From Lachnospiraceae bacterium (GTDB lineage Bacteria; Bacillota; Clostridia; Lachnospirales; Lachnospiraceae): a stretch of 64,000 nucleotides of DNA. The position numbers and the translations under genes were made by a program. The DNA lies in contig SVDY01000002.1 in NCBI GenBank assembly GCA_015057665.1, positions 106,952-170,951 of the forward strand, given 5' to 3'. Shown piece by piece: positions 1 through 6,963 of this stretch (the first letter of the stretch is position 1; the number at the start of each line of letters is the position of its first letter). A model generated the notes under the pieces. That model had not been told where the DNA came from. It saw nothing but the letters and a program-made list of their open reading frames with translations, and made no database searches.

Positions 1-473
1 CTGTAAAGCATTTTTAGAATTTCTGTTCTCTGTTGCATTCCTACTGTAATATCTTCGATAATTGCATCCGGATCAACAAAAAGCCCATATTTATCAGACA
101 GATCTTTTACTTTCTGTCTTGCAGCTTCTTTTTGAAGAAATCCTCCTTTTGTGGTTTCCACCCCAAGAATAATATTGTCTAAGACACTAAAACATTCAAC
201 TAATTTAAAATGCTGATGTACCATTCCGATACCTAAATCATTGGCATCATTTGGATTGTTAATGGTTACTTTCTGGCCGTCTTTTCTGATTTCACCTTCC
301 TCCGGCTGGTAAAGACCAAAAAGAACACTCATCAAAGTAGATTTTCCGGCACCATTTTCTCCAAGCAATGCATGAATTTCACCTTTTTTCAACTGTAATG
401 TAATATTGTCATTTGCAATAATTCCAGGGAATCTTTTTGTGATATTTAACATCTCAATTGCATAATTGCTCAT
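1..473 (-). CDS. Nucleoside-type ABC transporter ATP-binding protein (N-terminal part, runs off the window)
   Basis: This is the first ~157 residues of an ATPase that would energise uptake of nucleosides or related solutes at the inner face of the membrane. The translated N terminus has a Walker A motif (GENGAGKST, about residues 35-43) and a Q-loop region reading GMVHQHFKLVE, which closely resembles YufO/NupO-type ATPases that work with BmpA lipoproteins. The full family protein has two ABC domains (about 500 residues); only the first is partly visible, so the end is missing because of the window edge, not truncation. The start ATG at 473 has a strong GGAGGG site 8 bases upstream. It follows the BmpA gene by 86 bases that hold a hairpin, so it is probably co-transcribed at a lower level. 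Confidence 0.9.
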   Translation of the reverse strand, partial: MSNYAIEMLNITKRFPGIIANDNITLQLKKGEIHALLGENGAGKSTLMSVLFGLYQPEEGEIRKDGQKVTINNPNDANDLGIGMVHQHFKLVECFSVLDNIILGVETTKGGFLQKEAARQKVKDLSDKYGLFVDPDAIIEDITVGMQQRTEILKMLY

Positions 474-504
474 TGATACATCCCTCCTCTGTCCTGTAAA
501 AAGG

Positions 505-548
505 TCGAAAAAAGGGAAGTGGGAATTATTTCCCCTTCCCCTTTTCGA
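505..548 (-). terminator. Intercistronic hairpin between the BmpA and ABC ATPase genes
   Basis: On the minus strand an imperfect, G/C-strand-asymmetric stem begins and ends in TCGA and is followed by ACCTTTTT. It lies right after the lipoprotein stop. Such hairpins commonly act as partial terminators or 3' stabilisers that give more binding protein than membrane components; that role is inferred here. Confidence 0.6.
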
Positions 549-559
549 AAACAAGTTAT

Positions 560-1750
560 TTATTTAATGCTGCCGTAATCATTCACAGCAATTGCTGTCT
601 GTGGTAACGCTGTAATATCATTGTTAACCACAACTTCGCCTTTATAAAGTGCAGTTACAAGTGTATTGTAATCGTCTTTTGTAAATCCATCGTTCCATAC
701 AGTTGTGTCAACCGGAAGTTTTACATAGTTTTCATCATTGTTCTCAGATACTAATCCAAGGTTTTCGATTTTACCAACGTATTCTCCCCATTTGCCATCT
801 TTGATTGCTGTAAGAACAGATTTTACTGTTGCATCAAGACCTTTCATAGCAGAAGTAATTGTAATACCTTCGCCATAAAGTCCGTCAATCGTTGCAGACT
901 GATCAGAGTCTACACCGATTACCTTACCACCAGTCTTCACTGCTGCTTCACCGGCAGATGTGTAGATACCGCCGCCACATGCAAATACAATTTCAACACC
1001 TTTTGTGCTGTACCATGTATCCATATATGCTGTAATGTCAGCGTCACCGTAGAACTGACCACCACATACATATTCAACTGTTACTTCGTTTTCAATTTTA
1101 AGTTCTTTTGCTGCTGCATCTGCACCCTGAACATATCCGTAACCAAAACGTGTTACCGCTGGAACTGCCATACCGCCAAGGAAACCTAATTTTTTGTAGC
1201 CCATTTTAACAGCTGAGTATCCTGCCATGTATCCGGAAATTTCTTCCTGGTATGTACAACAGTATACATTTTCTGTGTTGTAGTATTCTGTTACATCCCA
1301 GTTTTCAGGAATATAATCATATCCTTCGCCAACACCTTTTTCGCAGATATCATTTGCACTTACGTCAAGTGCAACGAATTTAACATCCGGATAAAGTTCA
1401 GACTGAGCCACAACTGCTGCTGCAAACATATATCCTGGTAATACAACTACGTTTGCTCCATCTGCAATTGCCTGGTCTACGCTGGCATTTCTTGCTTCAT
1501 CGGAGTCACTTTCCGGTTTGTAGTAATTGAATTCTACTCCATTTGCTTCTGCCCATGCTTTACATGTTTCATATGTTGTCTGGTTAAAACTCTGGTCTGT
1601 GATATCTCCTGAGTCAGTAACCATTGCAACTTTCATATCTCCTTTCGTCCCTGCGTTATCATCATCTGTTTTTCCAGAATCACTACCGCAAGCAGTAAGA
1701 GATAACACCATCATTACTGCAAGTAACATTGCAATAAGTCTCTGTTTCAT
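560..1750 (-). CDS. BmpA/PnrA-type substrate-binding lipoprotein, nucleoside ABC transporter
   Basis: A 396-residue extracellular solute-binding lipoprotein. It has a signal peptide ending in a lipobox LTAC (Cys21), then a Bmp fold that begins with the typical MKVAMVTDSGDITDQSFNQ segment; family members bind purine or pyrimidine nucleosides. The start ATG has a GAGGAAG ribosome site. It lies between a uridine phosphorylase gene (50 bases upstream) and its ABC ATPase downstream, so nucleoside uptake followed by phosphorolysis is the likely pathway. The exact ligand cannot be read from the sequence. Length and order match family norms and nothing looks broken. Confidence 0.9.
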   Translation of the reverse strand: MKQRLIAMLLAVMMVLSLTACGSDSGKTDDDNAGTKGDMKVAMVTDSGDITDQSFNQTTYETCKAWAEANGVEFNYYKPESDSDEARNASVDQAIADGANVVVLPGYMFAAAVVAQSELYPDVKFVALDVSANDICEKGVGEGYDYIPENWDVTEYYNTENVYCCTYQEEISGYMAGYSAVKMGYKKLGFLGGMAVPAVTRFGYGYVQGADAAAKELKIENEVTVEYVCGGQFYGDADITAYMDTWYSTKGVEIVFACGGGIYTSAGEAAVKTGGKVIGVDSDQSATIDGLYGEGITITSAMKGLDATVKSVLTAIKDGKWGEYVGKIENLGLVSENNDENYVKLPVDTTVWNDGFTKDDYNTLVTALYKGEVVVNNDITALPQTAIAVNDYGSIK

Positions 1751-1799
1751 TTTTCTTCCTCCTGTTTCACATTTCTTTCCTTTAAGGAATGTTATGCGT

Positions 1800-2576
1800 T
1801 TATTCTTTATCTGCTTTAATAAGATTTCTGATAGCTTCTACAGCAACTTTAATTGCTATTTCAGTATCATGAACGATTGGATTATCCATACCTAATAAGT
1901 TTCGTTCCTGATTTCCAACTACTAAAAAGTTGGAACCGCAACGAACTCTTAAATGACTGGCTGCAATAAATAATGCAGCAGATTCCATTTCAGATGCTTT
2001 ACAACCCATACGCTTCCATGCTTCCCATTTGTTCAACAGCTCATAGCTTACCGGCATTCTTTCCGGCTCATGCTGTCCGTAAAATGCATCTTTACACTGA
2101 ACAACACCAGTGTGGAAAGGTACTTCTAATGTTTTACAAGCTTTTACTAAGGCATTTGTAACATCAAGATCTGCTACTGCCGGGAACTCAATCGGTGCAT
2201 ATTCACGGCTTGTTCCTTCCATGCGGATAGCACCTGTAGCTACTACTACATCTCCACCTTTCACATCGAGGTCAATACCTCCACATGTTCCAACACGAAT
2301 AAATGTATCAGCTCCGCAAAGGACAGCTTCTTCCATAGCAATAGAAGCGGAAGGACCGCCAATACCTGTAGAGATAACACTGACCTTTTCCCCATCTACA
2401 TAACCTGTATAAGTCACATATTCTCTACTGTCTGCTATTAACTGTGCATTATCAAAGTGTTTTGCAATTTTTGCTGATCGTTTTGGATCTCCAGGCAGGA
2501 TTACATATCTTCCTATATCGCCTGGGCGAATCTGCAAATGGTACTGTAATCCAGCTTCTCCAGAATAATTCTGCAT
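1800..2576 (-). CDS. udp: Uridine phosphorylase
   Basis: A 258-residue cytosolic nucleoside phosphorylase that splits uridine with phosphate into uracil and ribose-1-phosphate. Phosphate-site GDP (about 29-31), STGIGGPS (about 69-76), RVGTCGG (94-100) and the EMES sugar-binding motif (near residue 200) are present, and the spacing matches E. coli Udp better than purine phosphorylases. I start it at the ATG at 2576, which has an AAGGAG site 7 bases upstream; an upstream in-frame ATG at 2615 lacks one. The leader at 2611-2631 holds a TGCAAT/ATTGCA dyad around GGATCC that might be an operator. It is followed by the BmpA transporter and preceded by a Crp-type regulator. Confidence 0.88.
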   Translation of the reverse strand: MQNYSGEAGLQYHLQIRPGDIGRYVILPGDPKRSAKIAKHFDNAQLIADSREYVTYTGYVDGEKVSVISTGIGGPSASIAMEEAVLCGADTFIRVGTCGGIDLDVKGGDVVVATGAIRMEGTSREYAPIEFPAVADLDVTNALVKACKTLEVPFHTGVVQCKDAFYGQHEPERMPVSYELLNKWEAWKRMGCKASEMESAALFIAASHLRVRCGSNFLVVGNQERNLLGMDNPIVHDTEIAIKVAVEAIRNLIKADKE

Positions 2577-2642
2577 ACTGAACACTCCTTTCTTATTATT
2601 TATATACAATTGCAATTGGATCCTGATTGCATTGATATCTAA

Positions 2643-3374
2643 TTATTCATTTTGAAATATCATTTCTGACAACTTCTCTTCCATTTTCAAATATTGATCA
2701 CGTGATATTACAACGTTATTTCCTTTTTTAGTTAACATTCCTTCTTCTTCTAATTTTTTTATTGCTCTGGTAATAGTTTTTGCACTTAATCCTGTATATT
2801 CTCCCAGTTCTTGTCTGTCATTTTTTAAGACCATTTTCCCATCTACAGAAAACTTTTTATACCTATTCACGAAGAGCATCATCAATCTGTCTGCTCCTTG
2901 TAAAAACAGGAACAATCTGGTCGTACGCGCCTCTTGCAATAAATTCTCACCCATGAGTTTGGCTTCATATTTCAAAGCAGAAATATCTGTAGCCAGCCAT
3001 CTGGCAAACTGCTTTCTTGGGAGTTTTAAGATAGTGCTGTCTGTTACTGTTTCTATGGAAGTTCGATAGGTATCTATATCCATAAGTACTTCCATGCCCC
3101 CAAATGCATAGAAATCAGAAAATAATATAAAATCATATTTAATATCACAAACCCGGTAATCACTGGCTTTTACCAAACCATCTACAATGAAGTAAATGGT
3201 ATCTGCAGGATATCCCTCCCTAATAAAAGTCTTTCCTTTTTTCATTTTTTCTATTGAAAAACTTTCCAGTATCCATATTGGTGCATTTTTAAAATAGGAA
3301 TATACCTGTTCTCTTTTTTTCTCGTCAATTTTTGTCAAAATTGGAAGATATTTATCCAATAAATTGTTAATCAT
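2643..3374 (-). CDS. Crp/Fnr-family transcriptional regulator
   Basis: A 243-residue regulator with an N-terminal cyclic-nucleotide-binding-like beta roll (about 30-130, including the FIREGYPADTIYFIVDGLV segment) and a C-terminal winged helix-turn-helix (about 185-225, ELGEYTGLSAKTITRAIKKL). It has no cluster of cysteines in the N terminus, so it is not a classic Fe-S Fnr sensor; the effector is unknown. It lies 66 bases upstream of udp and in the same direction, which suggests that it controls nucleoside salvage. A perfect 22-bp palindrome at 3479-3500, about 105 bases upstream of its start, could be its own operator. Confidence 0.85.
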   Translation of the reverse strand: MINNLLDKYLPILTKIDEKKREQVYSYFKNAPIWILESFSIEKMKKGKTFIREGYPADTIYFIVDGLVKASDYRVCDIKYDFILFSDFYAFGGMEVLMDIDTYRTSIETVTDSTILKLPRKQFARWLATDISALKYEAKLMGENLLQEARTTRLFLFLQGADRLMMLFVNRYKKFSVDGKMVLKNDRQELGEYTGLSAKTITRAIKKLEEEGMLTKKGNNVVISRDQYLKMEEKLSEMIFQNE

Positions 3375-3478
3375 TTCTATTTCACCACTCTTATACTATA
3401 TATGTTGTATATTATATCTATCCATTAAGCTGTATCTAATTGTCATTTTTTATAATAATACGTTATAAATTTTCTAAA

Positions 3479-3500
3479 TCCAAGGACACGTGTCCTTGGA
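3479..3500. promoter_or_regulatory. Perfect 22-bp palindrome, candidate operator
   Basis: The 22 bases form a perfect dyad centred on ACGT (half site TCCAAGGACAC). The surrounding DNA is A/T-rich, so chance is unlikely. Dimeric Crp/Fnr proteins bind dyads of this size, and such a regulator starts about 105 bases away on the minus strand. No T-run follows, which argues against a terminator. Confidence 0.55.
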
Positions 3501-3544
3501 GTGAAACTTTATTTTTGCTACTATTTAATTGTTCTTTTTGGTAT

Positions 3545-3597
3545 GATAGAAGTATAAATTACGTATTGTCTTTGTGGGCATGTTTTATACTTCTATC
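3545..3597 (+). terminator. Hairpin with a 14-bp A/T-rich stem and T-rich tail
   Basis: GATAGAAGTATAAA at 3545-3558 pairs perfectly with 3584-3597 around a 25-base loop, and T-rich sequence follows on the plus strand. No gene on the plus strand precedes it, so it may end a short non-coding transcript or be a leftover of rearrangement. Confidence 0.35.
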
Positions 3598-3616
3598 TTT
3601 TTTATTATTAAAGAAA

Positions 3617-3648
3617 AAAGCTGTCTAATCTCATGTTTAGACAGCTTT
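3617..3648 (-). terminator. Intrinsic terminator behind the spoVAC remnant
   Basis: AAAGCTGTCTAA at 3617-3628 pairs with 3637-3648 around an 8-base loop, and a T-rich run follows on the minus strand. It lies 13 bases past the stop of the spoVAC remnant, as a terminator of the former gene would. Confidence 0.75.
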
Positions 3649-3661
3649 ACACAACTATTAT

Positions 3662-3775
3662 TCATTTTAATATCCAATATATCAGCCCACAAACCCAGCT
3701 CGTCACTATCCCATACAGAATCACCGGCCCCGCTATGGAGAATACCTTACATCCAACCCCGAACACCCATCCTTC
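3662..3775 (-). pseudogene. Remnant of a second spoVAC gene (last 37 codons)
   Basis: Read on the minus strand, 37 codons ending at a TGA (3664-3662) match the C terminus of the intact SpoVAC encoded at 6964-7425 from its EGWVFGVGCK segment to LK, with only three conservative changes (A to V, V to I, V to I). Upstream of 3775 the similarity stops abruptly and no start or ribosome site exists, so this is a 5'-deleted copy. SpoVAC is a membrane channel component for dipicolinic acid in spores. The remnant and the intact gene bracket the kinase-AraC-shell unit and the type I toxin locus, which suggests insertion or rearrangement beside the spoVA operon. The DNA identity is clearly lower than the protein identity, so the duplication is not recent. 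Confidence 0.8.
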
Positions 3776-3804
3776 CAAGAGTGTTAGGTTAGGGACAAAA
3801 TTAA

Positions 3805-3833
3805 TACACAGAGCGTATCCAACACTCTGTGTA
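3805..3833 (-). terminator. Terminator of the shell-protein unit
   Basis: TACACAGAG at 3805-3813 pairs with 3825-3833 around an 11-base loop. On the minus strand it is followed by ATTAATTTTG. It lies 12 bases past the shell-protein gene and would end the kinase-AraC-shell transcript. Confidence 0.65.
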
Positions 3834-3844
3834 CCTACTTATCA

Positions 3845-4258
3845 CTATTCGTATATATAACATTCTTTCGGATTCCAATATCCAATCCATTTTCCCTTCT
3901 TACCGGTTCCCTGTGGTCTCTTACCGGATTTTGTCTGAGGTTCCGTTCCAACTGTATTCTTATTATTCACAAGTGTCTGATAAACTTCTTCCTTTACAGC
4001 TGGTTTGATAGTATATTTCACACATCCTCTCAGACTTCCTTTTATAGACCAAACTGCTTTCGAAGCCGCAATTGCAGCCGCTTTTACTGCACTCACATTT
4101 CCCTCAATTTTTACAGCAATCGTAGCATCATAACCGTTATACTCATATCCGATCAGGCGCACATTGGCAGTTTTTAATGCGGTATCTGCAGCTTGATATG
4201 CAGATGCAAGGCCCCAGACCTCGATAAATCCTATACATTTTCTGCTCAATTGTACCAC
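3845..4258 (-). CDS. Bacterial microcompartment shell protein (BMC-H type), orphan
   Basis: A 137-residue protein whose first ~90 residues fit the BMC fold that forms hexameric shell tiles: IGFIEVWGLASAYQAADTAL, then NVRLIGYEYNG and EGNVSAVKAAAIAAS. In PduA/EutM-type tiles the pore loop is usually GSG; here the equivalent stretch reads YNGYDA, so the pore would differ. The last ~45 residues are a Lys/Gly-rich tail with many aromatics that is not part of the fold. A strong AAGGAGGT site just inside the 3' end of the AraC gene (6-base gap) couples its translation. No other shell or cargo gene lies in the window, so it is either a satellite of a microcompartment locus elsewhere or works alone. 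Confidence 0.85.
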   Translation of the reverse strand: MVQLSRKCIGFIEVWGLASAYQAADTALKTANVRLIGYEYNGYDATIAVKIEGNVSAVKAAAIAASKAVWSIKGSLRGCVKYTIKPAVKEEVYQTLVNNKNTVGTEPQTKSGKRPQGTGKKGKWIGYWNPKECYIYE

Positions 4259-4264
4259 CTCCTT

Positions 4265-5131
4265 TTATCGATTTCTCTCCCGATACTCCCTCGGTGTCAT
4301 TCCATAGACACCCTTAAATTTTGTCGAAAAATATGTTGCGCTTGTAAAACCACATTCCTTTGCAATTTTATCCATATTATAATCAGTGAGTAAAATCATC
4401 TCTGCTGCACGATTCATACGAAACTGCATCAGATAAATGTTCGGCGAACTGTTAAGCTGACTCTTAAAACAACGGTAACATTCTCTCTTACTGATACCTG
4501 TGCTGGCTGCTATCTCATCTACACCAATATTCTTCCCATACTCCTTCGAAATATAATGAAGCATATCCTGAATTCTCTGTGTCATAATCTGTTCCATTCC
4601 ATCTATCGGCGGATGATTCTGATACAGATAATTCCATAGTGCACAAATGTTATTATAAAAAGAGAATTCATATCCCGGTTCTTTGTTTTCAAAACAAAGT
4701 ATCGCATTCTTCATTAAGGATACTGCTTCCACTTCTTTCAGAAGTACCATCGGATAATAAGTTCCATTCACAATAGGCTGTACATATTTTATATATAACT
4801 GCTTCGGAACACAGATAAATTTTTCATGAAAGACCACACTATAAAAACAAGCTTCTTCACCCATTAATTTCATTGAGTGAGCTACGTTAGCATTTAGAAA
4901 AAAACATTGATTCTCGGATACCAAAGTGTCCTGCCCATTCCATTTTAAAAGAAGAGAGCCTTTCACAACAAAGCCAAACTCCAACTCATTATGCCAGTGT
5001 TCCGGCATCAATCCTGCTGTATATTTTGATAAATCCGTATAATATACTTCACAAGGATAATCCGGGGTTCCATGAAGATCGTTCTCTTTTCTGTCTGGTC
5101 CAATCTGAATCTTTGCTAACGTTTTTGCCAT
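4265..5131 (-). CDS. AraC-family transcriptional regulator
   Basis: A 288-residue regulator with an N-terminal cupin-like sensor domain (HWHNELEFGFVVKGSLLLKW, about 41-65) and two C-terminal helix-turn-helix units (about 190-288, ending in GMTPREYRERN). It sits between the kinase-like gene and the shell-protein gene, 40 bases after the first and 6 before the second, so it probably controls this unit in response to a sugar-like inducer. The ribosome site is weak (GGATAG). Microcompartment loci are often run by AraC-type activators, which fits, but the ligand is unknown. Confidence 0.85.
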   Translation of the reverse strand: MAKTLAKIQIGPDRKENDLHGTPDYPCEVYYTDLSKYTAGLMPEHWHNELEFGFVVKGSLLLKWNGQDTLVSENQCFFLNANVAHSMKLMGEEACFYSVVFHEKFICVPKQLYIKYVQPIVNGTYYPMVLLKEVEAVSLMKNAILCFENKEPGYEFSFYNNICALWNYLYQNHPPIDGMEQIMTQRIQDMLHYISKEYGKNIGVDEIAASTGISKRECYRCFKSQLNSSPNIYLMQFRMNRAAEMILLTDYNMDKIAKECGFTSATYFSTKFKGVYGMTPREYRERNR

Positions 5132-5171
5132 AACATCTATCCAATCATATAATTGCTGTTCCTTATCACAA

Positions 5172-6422
5172 TCATGCTTGATGATAAAAATCTTTCATGT
5201 AGATCTTTTCCATCTGAAGCATTTCATCGATAAAATCTTCTACTGTCTCATATTTCTCACGATTTAAAATCATGCGTCTGTCCATCAACGTCGATAATAC
5301 AACTGCGTGGCGCCTCTTCACCGGATCTTCCAGGGCATCATATTCCGGATAATCAATAATACTTGTACAGCGAAACAAATTGGATGTGGAACAGAATCCA
5401 ATCATGTCTTTTAACAGGTTCTTCTTCACGGAGTCCTGAAGTCCATCAATTCCTTGATAAATCTTCTTCGCGTCTTCATTCCAATAGATGAAGAAATTCT
5501 TACAGTAATCATTAAACAGCTGCTGCATGGTTGCAAGAATATAAGCCTGAAATTCTTTTTTCTTATCTTCTGTTTCATAATCACGAAATGCTGCACAGAC
5601 AAACTGAGAAAGCAAATGGCTTTCCAGATAACCGATATCAAAGGCAGCAGGTCCACAGAAAGCATATTCCATGTCAATTACTTTCATCAAGCCCTGACCA
5701 ATGAAGATGTTGGATGTATGGAAATCTCCATGAATTAAAGCCTCCGCTTTATTCATATAGATATCACGCATCTTATAACGTTCCAGTATAACTGCAGGAT
5801 CCAGAACAATATTTCTGATATATGGATCCAACTCTTCACGTAATTCAAATCCTTCCCCTTCCTCGCCATAAGCATGAGAAACAAATACCATATCATCAAA
5901 AATGCTTCTCATCTTATGGTTGTTAAAATGCATTTTCAAATTACGGAAGGTCTCTGTATCCAAATAATAATCAGAAGTATAAAAATGCATCTTTGCCAAA
6001 AATGCTGCGGCATGTTTTGCCAAATCCGGGAACATAACAGACTTATTCAGCTGGAACCTGGATATCTGAAGATAAGAAACATCTTCTGTTGCAAAAATAC
6101 GATTCTTGGCATCAAAGAAATACAATTCCGGGATATATTCCGGTGTAATCGCCTTACGAAGCTCCATGGATTCATATTCCAAACGGTTCCTCTCAGGAGA
6201 TAGATCAGTAAATCCCGCAACTCGTCCTTCACTCCGGCCCTGTTTCAAAACAAGATTGCATTTACCATCACTGACACGATAAATAAAGTTTAGATAGCCG
6301 TCCCCGTCTTCCTCTTCCGTGCCTTCACCGATTGCAGAGATTACTAAAGGTTTGGAATAGTCAAGACCAGGCATGTGCTTTTTCAAATATTCTGTAATAA
6401 TTTCCTTTGTTAATACAAACAT
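5172..6422 (-). CDS. S-methyl-5-thioribose kinase-like phosphotransferase
   Basis: A 416-residue small-molecule kinase of the APH/choline kinase fold. The catalytic loop HGDFHTSNIF and the metal-binding VIDMEYAFCGPAAFDIG segment carry the D-x-E variant that marks methylthioribose kinases (MtnK) instead of DFG. MtnK phosphorylates 5-methylthioribose at C1; 5-deoxyribose-like sugars are possible alternatives. Length and overall pattern match MtnK. The ATG at 6422 has an AGGAG site. It opens a three-gene unit with AraC and a microcompartment shell protein; no MtnA isomerase or aldolase is in view. A TATAAT at 6480-6485 without a good -35 would suit activator-dependent transcription. Confidence 0.75.
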   Translation of the reverse strand: MFVLTKEIITEYLKKHMPGLDYSKPLVISAIGEGTEEEDGDGYLNFIYRVSDGKCNLVLKQGRSEGRVAGFTDLSPERNRLEYESMELRKAITPEYIPELYFFDAKNRIFATEDVSYLQISRFQLNKSVMFPDLAKHAAAFLAKMHFYTSDYYLDTETFRNLKMHFNNHKMRSIFDDMVFVSHAYGEEGEGFELREELDPYIRNIVLDPAVILERYKMRDIYMNKAEALIHGDFHTSNIFIGQGLMKVIDMEYAFCGPAAFDIGYLESHLLSQFVCAAFRDYETEDKKKEFQAYILATMQQLFNDYCKNFFIYWNEDAKKIYQGIDGLQDSVKKNLLKDMIGFCSTSNLFRCTSIIDYPEYDALEDPVKRRHAVVLSTLMDRRMILNREKYETVEDFIDEMLQMEKIYMKDFYHQA

Positions 6423-6595
6423 ACGACTGTTCTCCTGTATGAAATTATATGGTATTGTTCACGCACTATATTAATTTCTATTATACAGAATCAGCATAAT
6501 TTTAAAATAGATATACACATTTTTTAAAGAAAATGGCACGATTTTAAAACATTTATGAAACCCCTGTTATTTACAAAATCTTACATCATTCATTC

Positions 6596-6624
6596 TTGCA
6601 GACATATTAATAATATGTTATATT
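6596..6624 (+). promoter_or_regulatory. Promoter of the type I antitoxin RNA
   Basis: TTGCAG at 6596-6601, 17 bases, then TATATT at 6619-6624 point rightward towards the toxin gene. A transcript would begin near 6631 and run antisense into the 3' end of the toxin mRNA. Confidence 0.6.
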
Positions 6625-6630
6625 ATAAAA

Positions 6631-6720
6631 AAGAGGAAGTCAAAATAACGGCTACCCTATCCAGCAATTATATTTACATTGCCGTCACTATTGGCCGATA
6701 GTGGCGGCTATTTCCTTTTG
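6631..6720 (+). ncRNA. Predicted antisense antitoxin RNA of a type I TA locus
   Basis: The promoter just upstream, the convergent toxin gene and the shared hairpin at 6681-6708 with a T-rich tail (TATTTCCTTTTG) predict an RNA of roughly 80-90 bases. It would overlap the toxin mRNA 3' region and form a duplex that blocks translation or triggers decay, as in TxpA/RatA and Fst systems. Its 5' segment GGAAGTCAAAAT (6635-6646) also occurs at the 5' end of the toxin transcript (minus strand, 6862-6873). Exact ends are inferred. Confidence 0.6.
6681..6708. terminator. Shared hairpin of toxin and antitoxin transcripts
   Basis: GCCGTCACTAT at 6681-6691 pairs with 6698-6708 (one G-T pair) around the loop TGGCCG. 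Its right edge touches the toxin stop codon. It could end both convergent transcripts; the T-rich tail is on the plus strand only, so it is best supported as the antitoxin terminator. Confidence 0.65.
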
Positions 6721-6800
6721 TCCCTGAAGATTTGGTAACACAAACCGACAAGGGCTACAATGAACATAAAAAACTGTAACAATTCTGAATATGTAACCAT
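6708..6800 (-). CDS. Type I toxin, putative holin-like membrane peptide (30 aa)
   Basis: A 30-residue peptide with N terminus MVTYSELLQ, a hydrophobic span FFMFIVALVGLC (about 10-21) and a basic tail ending RDKRK. This is the hallmark of the TxpA/BsrG-like putative holin-like toxins, which insert in the membrane and depolarise or damage the envelope. The ATG at 6800 has a strong AAGGAGGG site 7 bases upstream. A GC-rich stem (CGGAGGG/CCCTCCG) just before the ribosome site could limit translation. The promoter at 6881-6909 gives a leader of about 73 bases. It lies between the mtnK-like gene and spoVAC. Confidence 0.8.
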   Translation of the reverse strand: MVTYSELLQFFMFIVALVGLCYQIFRDKRK

Positions 6801-6880
6801 CGTATTCCCTCCTTTCTATCGTCCGGAGGGTGGTCCCTCCGCAAAAGAGGGCAGCCGCCTGATTTTGACTTCCATTATTT

Positions 6881-6909
6881 ATTATATAACAACAAGCTCT
6901 ATTTTTCAA
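6881..6909 (-). promoter_or_regulatory. Sigma-A-type promoter of the toxin gene
   Basis: On the minus strand TTGAAA (6909-6904), 17 bases and a consensus TATAAT (6886-6881). Transcription would start near 6873 with GGAAGTCAAAAT, the same 12 bases that open the antitoxin RNA. Confidence 0.75.
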
Positions 6910-6963
6910 CATTATTGTATATTATTTACATCTATTGCAAGGCATATATTAAAAAGGAGCAGC

